Below, piece after piece: positions 9,568 to 18,588 of a DNA stretch of 64,000 nt (positions within the stretch are counted from its first letter, which is position 1; every line of letters starts with the position of its first letter). A program made the position numbers and the translations under genes. The stretch is taken from positions 56,822 to 120,821 of the forward strand of contig JALKAW010000010.1 in NCBI GenBank assembly GCA_023015825.1. Direction: 5' to 3'. The notes below the pieces were generated by a model. That model did no database searches. It was not told the DNA's origin and saw nothing but the letters and a program-made list of their open reading frames with translations. This DNA is from Flavobacteriaceae bacterium S0862 (lineage in GTDB: Bacteria > Bacteroidota > Bacteroidia > Flavobacteriales > Flavobacteriaceae).

Positions 9568-10071
9568 TTAATTACTAACGTTATAATTTATTAAATCTGA
9601 GCATTCTGTTGTGCCTATCATTCTGTAATAGTAAACAGCTCTTTCATTTCCTACTACCTTAATAGAGTAAGTATTATCGCAATAAAAAGTGATGAATCTT
9701 CTTTGTGTAAGTTCACCGTTAGTGTTATTTTGCTCTTGAACATAATCGAAATAGTAACGACCATCTTCTAATTTGCCCCAAACACCATTGGCAATAGGTA
9801 CATTTGCATATCGGTCCACAAATGTTCCATCTTCTTTAAATTCAAGAATAATTTCTGAGTTGTCTCTTGTATTTTGAAACCATTGATCTATATAAGTCCA
9901 TTCTGTCCCAGTCCATTCATCAATTATAGATTCTAAATTTTCATCACGATATAATTCCCATTCACCAATAACTTTGGTGGAAACGTTGTCAAGCTTTTCT
10001 TCATTTAACTCCCCTTTTTCACAGCTTACAAATGTTAATGTCAATATAAATAGTAATAACAATTTTTTCAT
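9568..10071 (-). CDS. Lipocalin-like lipoprotein, hypothetical
   Basis: 167 residues from the ATG at 10071, which gives a clean lipoprotein signal (MKKLLLLFILTLTFVSCEKG; Cys18 would be lipidated). A longer open frame adds 29 upstream residues that look like leader DNA. The mature part has alternating strands with GEWELYRDE, EIILEFKEDGTFVDRY and GVWGKLEDGRYYF, the look of a small lipocalin-type barrel common among Bacteroidota outer-membrane lipoproteins. Function is not known. No clear operon partner. Confidence 0.7.
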   Translation of the reverse strand: MKKLLLLFILTLTFVSCEKGELNEEKLDNVSTKVIGEWELYRDENLESIIDEWTGTEWTYIDQWFQNTRDNSEIILEFKEDGTFVDRYANVPIANGVWGKLEDGRYYFDYVQEQNNTNGELTQRRFITFYCDNTYSIKVVGNERAVYYYRMIGTTECSDLINYNVSN

Positions 10072-10299
10072 AGGTATTATTTTTTCTGGATAAATATATA
10101 ACAATTTATGTTGCAAATATCTAGCCAAATAACTTGATGTTTGAATAAACAAAATCATCTAAAAAATTTAATTATTAGTTAGTAGTTGGTTCTTCGAAAG
10201 ATAAATAACTAATTAACTTGAGTTTTGAGTAATGGATGTTAACTTTTTTATATCAGTAAATAAGCGAAGGTCGCAAACTTCCTTCAAAGTCAAGTACAA

Positions 10300-11886
10300 C
10301 TACTCACTTGCATTCTCAGCAAAAGACATATCCAATCGCTGTACTTTAGGCTCTTTTTCTGGTGTTAGTGTAAAAAACATAGTGATGACGCCATTTTCAG
10401 TTTGCACATTAAAGCGACCTCTTAATTGGTTTAAAGGTGTTAAGTCGTCAACTTTAACAATTGCTCCAGCTTCAGCAAAAATTTGTTTGGCTTGAGACAT
10501 TCTTTTGTCTCTAGACTTATCTAAATAAAAGTTTTCAGCAATAATTTCCTTTTCAAGATTTACATCCCAATTTTGTACTAAATCTAAAACTTGCGCTTTT
10601 CGTTTAGCAAGTATATCAGATATAGGAAGCTCGCGTGGTTGTAATTTGGCTTTATCAAATAATAATTGTTCTACCTTGCTTATTGGTAAAGGTCCTGTAT
10701 ACGTTAGGTTGCCAAATGCCATCACTCCAATACCATATTCAGGGTAAAAATAATAGTTGCTACCAAACCCAGGAAGCGCGCCTCCATGAGATACACGTTT
10801 TATATCATTGCAATAGGTGGCAATACCAAGTCCAAATCCGTAACCATTCATCAAAGCGCAAGTATCACCATTATAATCTCTAGCATTTGGATATAATCTT
10901 GGATATTGAGGTGTTTGCATCTCACGAAGTGAGCTTCGTTTAATTGGCCCATTATCGTCATCATTTCTTGGAGGCCATGCCGAAAGATGAAAACTAACAT
11001 ATTTACTAAAATCTTTAATAGTGGTGATAAGTCCACCCATAGAACCAAACGAGCCATCATGCAGCATAGGTTCTAGTTTCCATTGTTCGTCTTCCCAACG
11101 GTAACCAATGGCAAGTTCTTCTTTTGGTACATTATTCCACTCCCAATAGGTGTTGTTCATTCCTAAAGGTTGGAGTATATTATTCTTAATATATTCTTGG
11201 TAAGGCTCACCAGAAACTCTTGACACAATATTACCAAGTAATGCATAGCCTGTATTGCTGTATTCGTATGCATAAGACGTTGCGTTAGAAAATGTTACAC
11301 CTTCGTCTATCATACTAATAAGCATCTCGTTAGATTCGTCCAATTGCCGATCTCCCCAAGGATTATCTTCTGGAAAACCTGCTGTCATAGTTAATAGATT
11401 TTCAATATCGATAATCGGACTGTCTTTTGTAAGATACTCTAGGTTTGACATTTCTGGAATGTATTTACTGACTGGATCATTTAAATTCAGTTTGCCCTCA
11501 TCTCTTAATTTTACGATTGCCATGGCCGTAAAACTCTTTGTCATAGAAGCGATTCGAAAAGCCGATGTTGTAGTTGATGGATTTTTAGTATCAACATCCA
11601 ATACACCATTTGCTGAAGCAATAACTAATTGATCATCGACTACAATACCGTAAGCAATCCCAGGAATATGTCTGCCTTTAGCATGTTCAATCATCGCTTT
11701 TTCAATCTCCGGGGCTATTTGTTTAATTTTTTCTACGCGATTATCGTTTTCAAATTCTGGAGCTTTGTATGAGTTAGAAAATGAAGTAGTTGTACTAGTT
11801 TCAACTTCAGTTGAAGTGTTAGGATTACAAGACGTTATAACAGTTATAATAACTATATAACATAGAAGATGCTTTAGGTGTTTCAT
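10300..11886 (-). CDS. Serine hydrolase, beta-lactamase (class C/esterase-like) family lipoprotein
   Basis: 528 residues from the ATG at 11886, chosen because it yields a lipoprotein signal ending ITVITSC (Cys20); the longer frame adds 15 residues. The penicillin-binding fold is shown by the catalytic Ser114-x-x-Lys117 in RIASMTKSFT, the Tyr209-Ser-Asn triad YSNTGYALLG and the third-box HGGALPGFGSNY. A further ~110 residues form a C-terminal DUF3471-like or accessory region. Probably an outer-membrane or periplasmic esterase, D-aminopeptidase or DD-peptidase rather than a resistance beta-lactamase. Transcribed alone; leader of about 110 nt before the gene is AT-rich with no obvious signal. 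Confidence 0.86.
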   Translation of the reverse strand: MKHLKHLLCYIVIITVITSCNPNTSTEVETSTTTSFSNSYKAPEFENDNRVEKIKQIAPEIEKAMIEHAKGRHIPGIAYGIVVDDQLVIASANGVLDVDTKNPSTTTSAFRIASMTKSFTAMAIVKLRDEGKLNLNDPVSKYIPEMSNLEYLTKDSPIIDIENLLTMTAGFPEDNPWGDRQLDESNEMLISMIDEGVTFSNATSYAYEYSNTGYALLGNIVSRVSGEPYQEYIKNNILQPLGMNNTYWEWNNVPKEELAIGYRWEDEQWKLEPMLHDGSFGSMGGLITTIKDFSKYVSFHLSAWPPRNDDDNGPIKRSSLREMQTPQYPRLYPNARDYNGDTCALMNGYGFGLGIATYCNDIKRVSHGGALPGFGSNYYFYPEYGIGVMAFGNLTYTGPLPISKVEQLLFDKAKLQPRELPISDILAKRKAQVLDLVQNWDVNLEKEIIAENFYLDKSRDKRMSQAKQIFAEAGAIVKVDDLTPLNQLRGRFNVQTENGVITMFFTLTPEKEPKVQRLDMSFAENASE

Positions 11887-11993
11887 TGGTTGATAGTTTA
11901 GCATTATTAAGATGTTGAGAAAGTTAGTCATTTTTTATGTTAACGTATTTTAAATGCTTGTTAATAAATCACAACTTTTTATAAAGTAATTAA

Positions 11994-12024
11994 TTGATTT
12001 TGAAGGGATAAAAAATTACATTTG
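11994..12024 (+). promoter_or_regulatory. Predicted Bacteroidota promoter for the S51 peptidase gene
   Basis: TTG at 11994-11996, a 20-nt spacer and TACATTTG (TAnnTTTG) at 12017-12024 match the Flavobacterium -33/-7 consensus, about 38 nt before the start codon. Confidence 0.6.
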
Positions 12025-12061
12025 GTAGAACATCGAAAATAGCCAACCAATACATCAACTT

Positions 12062-12814
12062 ATGAAAAGATTTATCATTTTTTGTCTTGTCTCTTTTTTT
12101 ACGACAGGATTCGCTTTTAGTCAAGATCAATACATATTCCCTTATGGAAGTGGACCAAGTAAAGCATTTATTAAAGAAATCATTAAGCTTACTGGAAAGC
12201 AGAAACCAAAAATCTGCTATTTACCAACAGCTTCAGGTGATAGAGAGAGTGGTATTATTAGATGGTACGAATTGGTGAGTGACCTAGAAGTAGAACCTTA
12301 TGTTCAGCGAGTTTGGATAAGCTCGTACAGACAAAAATATACGTTTGAAGAATTTTTATTAAGTATGGATGCTATAGTTGTAGGAGGCGGAAATACACTA
12401 AATATGATAGCCATTTGGAAAGCACAAGGTATTGATAAGGTGCTTAAAAAAGCATTAGAAAAAGGCATTGTATTAGCAGGAGGAAGTGCAGGCTCGCTAT
12501 GTTGGTTTGACAATGGAACAACCGATTCCAGACCAATAGAATTAAGTGTTGTGGAAGGTTTAGGCTTTTTGCCTTATAGCCATAGTCCGCACTACGATGG
12601 TGAGGAATTCCGAAGACCATTATATGAAAAAAATATAAAAAACGGCATTTTTGAAGCTGGCTATGCTATGGATAATCAAGCTGGAATTATTTTTAAGAAT
12701 GGCAAACCTTTTAAAGTAGTTTCTATGGGCGAAGAACGCAATTGCTATTACGTATCACTTGTAAATGGTGAAATAGTTGAAGAGAAATTAGATAAGATTA
12801 TTTTGAAGGATTAG
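12062..12814 (+). CDS. Peptidase S51 / cyanophycinase-like family protein, exported
   Basis: 250 residues with a signal peptide (MKRFIIFCLVSFFTTGFAFS). The S51 fold (alpha-aspartyl dipeptidase/cyanophycinase) is shown by ICYLPTASGD, the VVGGGNTLNMIAIW motif and the nucleophile elbow GIVLAGGSAGSLCWF with Ser142; HSPHYDGEEFRR supplies the probable His/Glu. Unlike cytosolic PepE it carries an export signal, so it may act on periplasmic isoaspartyl-type peptides or a storage polymer. Its stop overlaps the convergent DUF4268 gene by 4 nt. Confidence 0.85.
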   Translation: MKRFIIFCLVSFFTTGFAFSQDQYIFPYGSGPSKAFIKEIIKLTGKQKPKICYLPTASGDRESGIIRWYELVSDLEVEPYVQRVWISSYRQKYTFEEFLLSMDAIVVGGGNTLNMIAIWKAQGIDKVLKKALEKGIVLAGGSAGSLCWFDNGTTDSRPIELSVVEGLGFLPYSHSPHYDGEEFRRPLYEKNIKNGIFEAGYAMDNQAGIIFKNGKPFKVVSMGEERNCYYVSLVNGEIVEEKLDKIILKD

Positions 12815-13239
12815 CCTTTAATAACATCTTTGTATTCTTCAAAAAAAACTTCAAAGAGCAACATTTTTTCATTAAAGAATTCCATAGTATCTCTCCAAGT
12901 ATTTTTGTTATGGATGGATACTTTTTGTTCTAAAAGCACATAAATACGTGATATTTCTTTGCCGTTTTCTAAGTAAAATTCTTCTTCGTAAATCGCGTCA
13001 TGTAGGTAGTCGTCTAACAAAATATTTTTTAATGCAAGTAATTTTTCCCAGCAATTAATTCGGTTATCTAAATCATCTTCTAGGTCTAAACAAACAAATG
13101 CTTTTTTAGTATCAAAGTAGAATTTAAAGGAAAGACCTTTAATTTTAGTGTTATAAAGCAACCATTTTCTTGGAAATGATTTTCCAAAACTTGTCCAAAA
13201 CTCTTGTCGCAATAGTCGCGAATACTCTTTACTAAACAT
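12811..13239 (-). CDS. DUF4268 domain-containing protein
   Basis: 142-residue soluble protein beginning MFSKEYSRLLRQEFWTSFG, followed by KGLSFKFYFDTKKAFVCLDL and ENGKEISRIYVLLE. This is the DUF4268 pattern, in which a nuclease-like fold has been suggested but no activity is established for the short flavobacterial version. It starts immediately upstream-adjacent to the ZIP transporter stop (no gap), and all three genes to 14648 run the same way, so a small operon methyltransferase-ZIP-DUF4268 is likely. Confidence 0.8.
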   Translation of the reverse strand: MFSKEYSRLLRQEFWTSFGKSFPRKWLLYNTKIKGLSFKFYFDTKKAFVCLDLEDDLDNRINCWEKLLALKNILLDDYLHDAIYEEEFYLENGKEISRIYVLLEQKVSIHNKNTWRDTMEFFNEKMLLFEVFFEEYKDVIKG

Positions 13240-13914
13240 TTATATAAAATAGGCAATTGCCACAGCTACAATAATTGCTAAAATCTTATTTAAATTAAAC
13301 TTATGACCTTCACTACTTTCAAACAAAATAGTGGTCGAAATATGTAAAAATATTCCAATAACAACAGCATTTATATGTGGTAATAGGCCAGGTCTTAAAT
13401 AGACGTTGTTGGAAATAACTGTTCCAAGTGGTGTCATTAATCCAAACACAGTTAGAAATGCAATAATTTGATATGTTTTAAAATCTGATTGAAATAAATA
13501 TGAGGTTATAAGTATGGCTATTGGGATTTTATGAATTATAATACCATACACCATATCATTATGCTGGTGTATTGGAAAGCCTTCTAAAAATGCATGTAAA
13601 CACAAACTTAAAAACAATAACCAGGGGAAGACATGACTGTTTTTGTGTATGTGTACATGACCATGTTCAGCTCCTTTGGAGAAAAACTCCAAAAATATTT
13701 GAAAGAGTACACCAATCATAATACATAAACCTGCACGTTTAGCATCTAAATGTTCAAATACTTCTGGGAACAATTCGAAAAACGTGATTGACATTAAAAA
13801 TGCACCACTAAAAGCTAGCAAAATTTTAATGTTCTTTATAGGTTTGTTTCTTGTAAGTTTTACAATTATAAAACCTAATAATACTGCGTATATTGGGAAT
13901 AGATATTTATTCAT
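13240..13914 (-). CDS. ZIP family metal transporter
   Basis: 224-residue polytopic membrane protein with about eight hydrophobic segments. Metal-site motifs are ITFFELFPEVFEH, the signature LHAFLEGFPIHQHND in the fourth/fifth helix (His, Glu) and HKIPIAILI, with ISTTILFESSEGHKF near the C-terminus. A His-rich loop (EHGHVHIHKNSH) lies between helices 3 and 4, as expected for zinc- or iron-importing ZIPs. Acts in the inner membrane. Sits between a methyltransferase (2 nt away) and a DUF4268 gene (0 nt), almost surely co-transcribed with them. Confidence 0.88.
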   Translation of the reverse strand: MNKYLFPIYAVLLGFIIVKLTRNKPIKNIKILLAFSGAFLMSITFFELFPEVFEHLDAKRAGLCIMIGVLFQIFLEFFSKGAEHGHVHIHKNSHVFPWLLFLSLCLHAFLEGFPIHQHNDMVYGIIIHKIPIAILITSYLFQSDFKTYQIIAFLTVFGLMTPLGTVISNNVYLRPGLLPHINAVVIGIFLHISTTILFESSEGHKFNLNKILAIIVAVAIAYFI

Positions 13915-13916
13915 AA

Positions 13917-14648
13917 TTACATAAAAATCATGATTAGGCGTTCCGAACTATGCTTGTTAAATTTATTGAGTTTGTAATCTCCAAAAACATCCAGTAATTG
14001 AATGTTAGCTTCTGCAAACATCTTTTCAAAATCATTTAGTGTTAATGCCTTAACTAGTTCTTTATAATGATAAGGTTTTCCATCAGTTTTAAAAGAAATA
14101 TCTTTTACAATAAAGCCATTTTCAACATAACGCTTTAAATAAAAATCGATACCATCTATAGTTTTGGTGTTTTCTTTTACTAGATTATTTACAATAAAAT
14201 AAGCATTTAAAAAGTCAATGACACCAACACCATCTTTCTTCAAATTTGCTTTAATCGCTTTTATTGTATTTAGGTCATCTTCATCATCATCAAAAAACCC
14301 AAAACTCGTAAACAAATTAAAAACAGCATTAAATTGTTTTGGATAAGCTTCACGCATATCATGAACTTCAAAGTGTAAGGTGTCATTTTCAAATTGTTTA
14401 GCGAAAGAGATGCTCTTTTCCGAAAGGTCTATTCCTGTAACATCATAACCAATACTGTTTAAGTATACTGCATGACGACCTTTACCGCAAGCGAGATCTA
14501 GGATAGAACTATTTTTAGGAAAATTAAGGTAACTCGTGAGATTTTCCATAAAAGCCTGCGCTTCTTTGTCGTCTCTATGTTTATACAAAATATGGTAGAA
14601 TGGTGTATCAAACCATGATGAGTACCAATCTTTCGTGTCTTTTGTCAT
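13917..14648 (-). CDS. Class I SAM-dependent methyltransferase
   Basis: 243-residue Rossmann-fold methyltransferase. Motif I is SSILDLACGKGRHAVYLNS (about residues 48-66), followed by VTGIDLSEKSISFAKQ, LHFEVHDMRE and FNLFTSFGFFDDDEDDLN. The start MTKDTKDWYSSWFDTPFYHILYKHRDDK (read in pieces) is conserved in a Bacteroidota group annotated only as SAM methyltransferase; substrate unknown. First gene of the probable methyltransferase-ZIP-DUF4268 unit. Confidence 0.86.
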   Translation of the reverse strand: MTKDTKDWYSSWFDTPFYHILYKHRDDKEAQAFMENLTSYLNFPKNSSILDLACGKGRHAVYLNSIGYDVTGIDLSEKSISFAKQFENDTLHFEVHDMREAYPKQFNAVFNLFTSFGFFDDDEDDLNTIKAIKANLKKDGVGVIDFLNAYFIVNNLVKENTKTIDGIDFYLKRYVENGFIVKDISFKTDGKPYHYKELVKALTLNDFEKMFAEANIQLLDVFGDYKLNKFNKHSSERLIMIFM

Positions 14649-14793
14649 ACATTAATGTGTGTCGCAACAAAAATAAAGTATTTTTGCAATCTATTTGCTC
14701 ACTAAGCGAGATTTGAGTATTAAATTTTATTTGATAATCTATAAGTTGTTTCAATTAACACAAAAAGAAATTGCTCTAAGATTTAATTAGTAT

Positions 14794-15951
14794 ATGGAGA
14801 ATAATTTTAAAATGGTAGCCAAAACCTTATTTGGTTTTGAAGAGCTTTTAGCAAAAGAACTTAGAAACTTAGGCGCTCAAGATGTGAAAATTGGAGTGCG
14901 CAATGTAAGTTTTGTTGGAGATACTGGCTTTATGTATAAGGCCAACTTAGCCTTGAGAACAGCTATAAAAATTTTAAAACCAATTAAGACTTTTAGGGTT
15001 GCTAACGAAGAAGATTTATACAGACAAGTGTATAAAATGCCTTGGGATAATTACCTTTCTGAAAACGGATCTTTGGCAGTAGATGCTACAGTACATTCTA
15101 CTATGTTTACCCATTCAAAATACATTGCTTTAAAGACTAAAGATGCTATTGTCGACAAGTTTAGAGATACCAAAGGGACAAGACCCAATGTAGATTTACG
15201 CTTCCCAGATTTAAAGATTAATGTGCACATCGACAGACAGATGTGCACCGTGTCTTTAGATAGTTCTGGTGAGTCGTTACACAGACGTGGTTACAAGACA
15301 GCAACTAATATTGCACCAATTAATGAAGTGTTAGCATCAGGTTTAGTGATGTTATCAGGTTGGGATGGACAAAGCGATTTTATGGATCCAATGTGCGGTA
15401 GTGGTACCATCTTGATTGAAGCAGCCATGATTGCTTGTAATATTCCACCAAATTTATTGCGAAAAGAATTTGCGTTTGAACGTTGGCAAGATTGGGATGT
15501 CGATTTATTTGAAAAAATAGAAGAATCTTTGCTAAGTAAAACCAGAGATTTTCATCATAAAATGATAGGGTATGATAAGTCGCCATCAGCCATTAGAAAA
15601 GCCCAAGACAATATTAAAAATGCCAATTTAGAAGATTTTATCAAGGTGAAACATGAAGATTTCTTTAAAACACAAAAAGCAGGAGAGGAGCATTTGCATA
15701 TGGTATTTAATCCTCCTTACGGCGAACGTTTAGAGAGTTTGAATGTAGAAGAATTTTATGGCGATATTGGCACCACTTTAAAACATGGTTACCCAGGAAC
15801 CCATGCATGGTTTATTACTTCTAACATAGAAGCTTTAAAATATGTTGGTCTGAGACCTTCACGTAAAATTAAAGTGTTTAATGCAAAATTAGAGGCACGC
15901 TTTGTTAAATATGAGATGTATGAAGGTAGTAAAAAGGCTAAAAAGCAATAA
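14794..15951 (+). CDS. THUMP-domain 23S rRNA (guanine-N2)-methyltransferase-like protein
   Basis: 385 residues. The N-terminal part (MVAKTLFGFEELLAKELRN to about 160) is a ferredoxin-like/THUMP RNA-binding module. The C-terminal part is a methyltransferase domain with DFMDPMCGSGTILIEAAMIA (SAM loop) and the catalytic VFNPPYGERL motif of N2-guanine methylases. It matches the first half of E. coli RlmL, and the YpsC-type stand-alone protein, without the C-terminal RlmK half. It would modify 23S rRNA. Start chosen at the first ATG; a second ATG six codons later is an alternative. The stop codon lies in the terminator stem. Confidence 0.88.
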   Translation: MENNFKMVAKTLFGFEELLAKELRNLGAQDVKIGVRNVSFVGDTGFMYKANLALRTAIKILKPIKTFRVANEEDLYRQVYKMPWDNYLSENGSLAVDATVHSTMFTHSKYIALKTKDAIVDKFRDTKGTRPNVDLRFPDLKINVHIDRQMCTVSLDSSGESLHRRGYKTATNIAPINEVLASGLVMLSGWDGQSDFMDPMCGSGTILIEAAMIACNIPPNLLRKEFAFERWQDWDVDLFEKIEESLLSKTRDFHHKMIGYDKSPSAIRKAQDNIKNANLEDFIKVKHEDFFKTQKAGEEHLHMVFNPPYGERLESLNVEEFYGDIGTTLKHGYPGTHAWFITSNIEALKYVGLRPSRKIKVFNAKLEARFVKYEMYEGSKKAKKQ

Positions 15952-15987
15952 GGCTACAAGTATTTAGCTCATAGCCTTAAGTTTTTA
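15949..15987 (+). terminator. Intrinsic terminator overlapping a stop codon
   Basis: TAAGGCTA (15949-15956) pairs with TAGCCTTA (15972-15979), followed by AGTTTTTAT. The left arm contains the stop codon of the THUMP methyltransferase gene. It lies between convergent genes. Confidence 0.65.
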
Positions 15988-16530
15988 TAATGCGCCACCT
16001 ACTTTTGGGTATTCATTAAATAAGGTTGCTACCAATTCGTTTATATAACGTGGTAATTTTTTGTTGTAGCGACTCATATCACAAGTCATAGATGCTTGCC
16101 AGATTATTTGGTTTTTTTCAAAATCGGATACATAAACGACTAAAGTTTCTTCAGTATAAATAGTTGTGTTTATTGTACATTCAGCCCAATAACTGTATTC
16201 GTCTTGTTCTTTACAGTCGTAAAAAGTGGCTTCTTTTTCTTCAACCAGTAATTTAAAACCTGCTTGTAATTGCGGATCCATAACATTGGTTTTGTGTCCT
16301 TTCTTTATCATTTCATTTTCTACAGCATTTCCTATGAGTTCACGTACTTTGTTGTTGTCGTAATTCGGAAAATTTGTGTTTTCTACAAATAAATCATCTA
16401 CGCATAATACAAACGTATTATAACTGTCAAAATCTACGCTTTCGTCAAATTCAGATATTACAGCCTCGGTTGATGCACAACCAAATAGTGTAAGTAAGCA
16501 TATAGTGCTAAGTATTTTTAAAGTTTTCAT
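15985..16530 (-). CDS. DUF4136 domain-containing lipoprotein
   Basis: 181 residues with a lipoprotein signal (MKTLKILSTICLLTLFGCAS; Cys18). The mature part begins with the family-typical DFDSYNTFVLC and contains VRELIGNAVENEMIKKGHK and NQIIWQASMTCDMSRYNKK. DUF4136 proteins are outer-membrane or periplasmic lipoproteins of unknown role. Transcribed alone. The roughly 240 nt upstream, to 16774, hold no gene that I can see. Confidence 0.82.
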   Translation of the reverse strand: MKTLKILSTICLLTLFGCASTEAVISEFDESVDFDSYNTFVLCVDDLFVENTNFPNYDNNKVRELIGNAVENEMIKKGHKTNVMDPQLQAGFKLLVEEKEATFYDCKEQDEYSYWAECTINTTIYTEETLVVYVSDFEKNQIIWQASMTCDMSRYNKKLPRYINELVATLFNEYPKVGGAL

Positions 16531-16774
16531 AGTCTTGGAATTTAAAGATTGATGTTTTATTAGGTTAAAGGTCTTTAAACTAGCCAGAAATTACTATGAT
16601 AAATATCAGTTTGAAATGTTAAAATGGAGAAGTTTGTTTAACGGTCTCGTTTATGAATAGTAGCGGATTTCTACTCACTAACTTTTCAGTTTAGTAATGA
16701 TCTACGCTTTATAATTATATTTTCGTTTTATCGGTTAAACCGCTAATATTGATGCACTTTGTTAGCATCATTTT

Positions 16775-17155
16775 CTACTTTTTATCTTTACGCAAAATTT
16801 TCTCCATTTTACGACCTCTTGCCAATTCATCAATCAGTTTTTCCATTTGTCTACATTGTTTATACAACTTAAATTCCTCCTCTATTTCTTCAATTCGATA
16901 ACCACAAACCACTCCTTTGATCATATGTGAGTTTGGATGTATTTTAGCTTTTTGAAAAAATGTCCCAAAGGTTACTTTTTCATCTATAAGTGCTTGTAAG
17001 GTATCTTGATCAAAACCAGTGAACCATTTAATTACTTGATCGAGTTCCTCTTTTGTTCTTCCATTTTTCTCCAATCTATTCAGGTAAAGTGGGTAAATGG
17101 ATGCAAATACCATATTGGCCACTTTTTCATTTTTTTCGGTTGTAACTTTCATATT
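16775..17155 (-). CDS. DUF2200 domain-containing protein
   Basis: 126 residues from the ATG at 17155 (MKVTTEKNEKVANMVFASIY); an ATG seven codons earlier is possible but the family starts close to EKVANM. Conserved features are YPLYLNRLEKNGRTKEELDQ, VIKWFTGFDQ, VCGYRIEEIEE and the basic end LIDELARGRKMEKILR. DUF2200 is a small cytosolic family found across bacteria with unknown function. Monocistronic. Confidence 0.85.
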   Translation of the reverse strand, partial: NMKVTTEKNEKVANMVFASIYPLYLNRLEKNGRTKEELDQVIKWFTGFDQDTLQALIDEKVTFGTFFQKAKIHPNSHMIKGVVCGYRIEEIEEEFKLYKQCRQMEKLIDELARGRKMEKILRKDKK

Positions 17156-17344
17156 GATTAATTTAATTGTTGCCAACTAGATTATATAATAACTAAAAGT
17201 ATAAAACATAATAGTTATATCCTAAAAGCGCATCTTAAGTATTATATTTTAATATAAAGTTACAGATAAAAGGATTGCTATATCTACGTTAGAAAGGATT
17301 AAAACAGCAGTTTAAAAAAATAATTACTAAAAGTATAAAAACAA

Positions 17345-18070
17345 TTACTTGTCCTTTTTAAACAAAGGAATTAAATAAGATACATTATAACCAAAACCTA
17401 TACTGAAGTTTCCGCTGTCGTAGGTGCGCCCAAATCCAGGAATATAGAGATTTTCAAAATTATTAGGCTCAGTTTCTGTAATGCGACCTTTTAGTTGCAC
17501 GTTAAATCCAACATACAAGTTATTAAGTGTTTCGGCTTTGATACCAAGAATAAGTTCACCCCAAATAGCAGTTAAACCACTTTGTTTGGAACCATCTGTA
17601 ACTGTTGTTTGGTTTCCCCAAGGCTGTCCATTGGTGTCAAAAATGGTATAGCTATTTGTAGTTTGGTTAAACGTGCCAAATCCAGCACGAAAACCACTAT
17701 AAATCATATTTTCCATACCAAACCAATTGTCGTATAAATTAAAATCTATACCTCCTTTAAAATAGCTGCCTTGAGCAGTTGCGTTTAGGTAATCACTTTT
17801 GGTAGTTTTCTCTTCGGTACCTAATTCTCCAGCTATGTATAGGTTTTTTGATAAACGATAATCACCATTAATTTCAAAGCCTGTATAATCATCATCAACA
17901 AAAGACCTCACTAATTTGCTCACATCACCACCTAATCGTAAGCCATATTTTTGAGCATAGCGAATGGAATCGTTAGCAATACTATCATCGTCTTGTGCGC
18001 TTACTGAAAATGTCATCAGCAGTACAGCAAAAATACTAGTGATATATGTTAATGTGCGCTGCATTTTCAT
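17345..18070 (-). CDS. DUF6048 family outer-membrane beta-barrel-like protein
   Basis: 241 residues with a signal peptide ending SVSAQ. The mature sequence has amphipathic strands (YGLRLGGDVSKLVRSF, GFEINGDYRLSKNLYIAGEL, GLTAIWGELILGIKAETL) and ends with a barrel-like aromatic segment NFSIGFGYNVSYLIPLFKK. This is the pattern of DUF6048, a Bacteroidota family found next to DUF6452 and rlmD. Its start lies inside the 3' end of the DUF6452 gene (35-nt overlap), so translation coupling is likely. Function is unknown; probably a small outer-membrane barrel. Confidence 0.72.
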   Translation of the reverse strand: MKMQRTLTYITSIFAVLLMTFSVSAQDDDSIANDSIRYAQKYGLRLGGDVSKLVRSFVDDDYTGFEINGDYRLSKNLYIAGELGTEEKTTKSDYLNATAQGSYFKGGIDFNLYDNWFGMENMIYSGFRAGFGTFNQTTNSYTIFDTNGQPWGNQTTVTDGSKQSGLTAIWGELILGIKAETLNNLYVGFNVQLKGRITETEPNNFENLYIPGFGRTYDSGNFSIGFGYNVSYLIPLFKKDK

Positions 18071-18572
18071 TGTCTATGGTGTTAATTTCGATAGTAATTT
18101 GTGTTGCCCAATTGTCAGTATCAAGTGTTAAAACGGCTCCTAAATTGGTGAACGTCGCTTTATAACCACAAGCACGTGATACATATATGTCGTCTCTTAC
18201 ATAACTAACATCAACAGTATCAGGATTTCCTAATACGATATCGTCACTTCCATCATCTGGAGTACCATTATCATCAATACTAAAATCTGAATGAAATACT
18301 AATTTAGTCATATCGCTATCTGTTCTTAATGGAATAGCAATAGAATCTTTTGTCCCAACTGTAATATTCTTAAAAAACACAGCTTCATTAGCATCATTAA
18401 TACCATATACAAACAAACCAGAGACAGATTTGGTATCTTCTGGAATAAGTGCATCGTAGAATCGTACCACTAGTTGAGGCGTCGTAGCCGTTGCTTCTGA
18501 GCATATATCATCCTTTTCGCAAGCAAAAACGACTAATAAAATAAGTAGAATGAGTATAGATGTTTTTTTCAT
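18036..18572 (-). CDS. DUF6452 family lipoprotein
   Basis: 178 residues, lipoprotein signal MKKTSILILLILLVVFACEK (Cys18). The domain has ATTPQLVVRFYD, SGLFVYGINDANEAV and VRDDIYVSRACGYKATFTNL, recognised as DUF6452 of Bacteroidota. Sits between rlmD (16 nt upstream) and the DUF6048 gene (overlapping), forming a three-gene unit read leftwards. The conserved neighbourhood suggests an envelope pair carried with an rRNA methylase; no function is established. Confidence 0.75.
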   Translation of the reverse strand: MKKTSILILLILLVVFACEKDDICSEATATTPQLVVRFYDALIPEDTKSVSGLFVYGINDANEAVFFKNITVGTKDSIAIPLRTDSDMTKLVFHSDFSIDDNGTPDDGSDDIVLGNPDTVDVSYVRDDIYVSRACGYKATFTNLGAVLTLDTDNWATQITIEINTIDNENAAHINIYH

Positions 18573-18588
18573 TTATTTATTATGTCTG

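Noticed and set aside
10232..10495. 87-codon plus-strand frame
   Set aside because: Mostly antisense to the serine hydrolase gene; no signal peptide or known motif.
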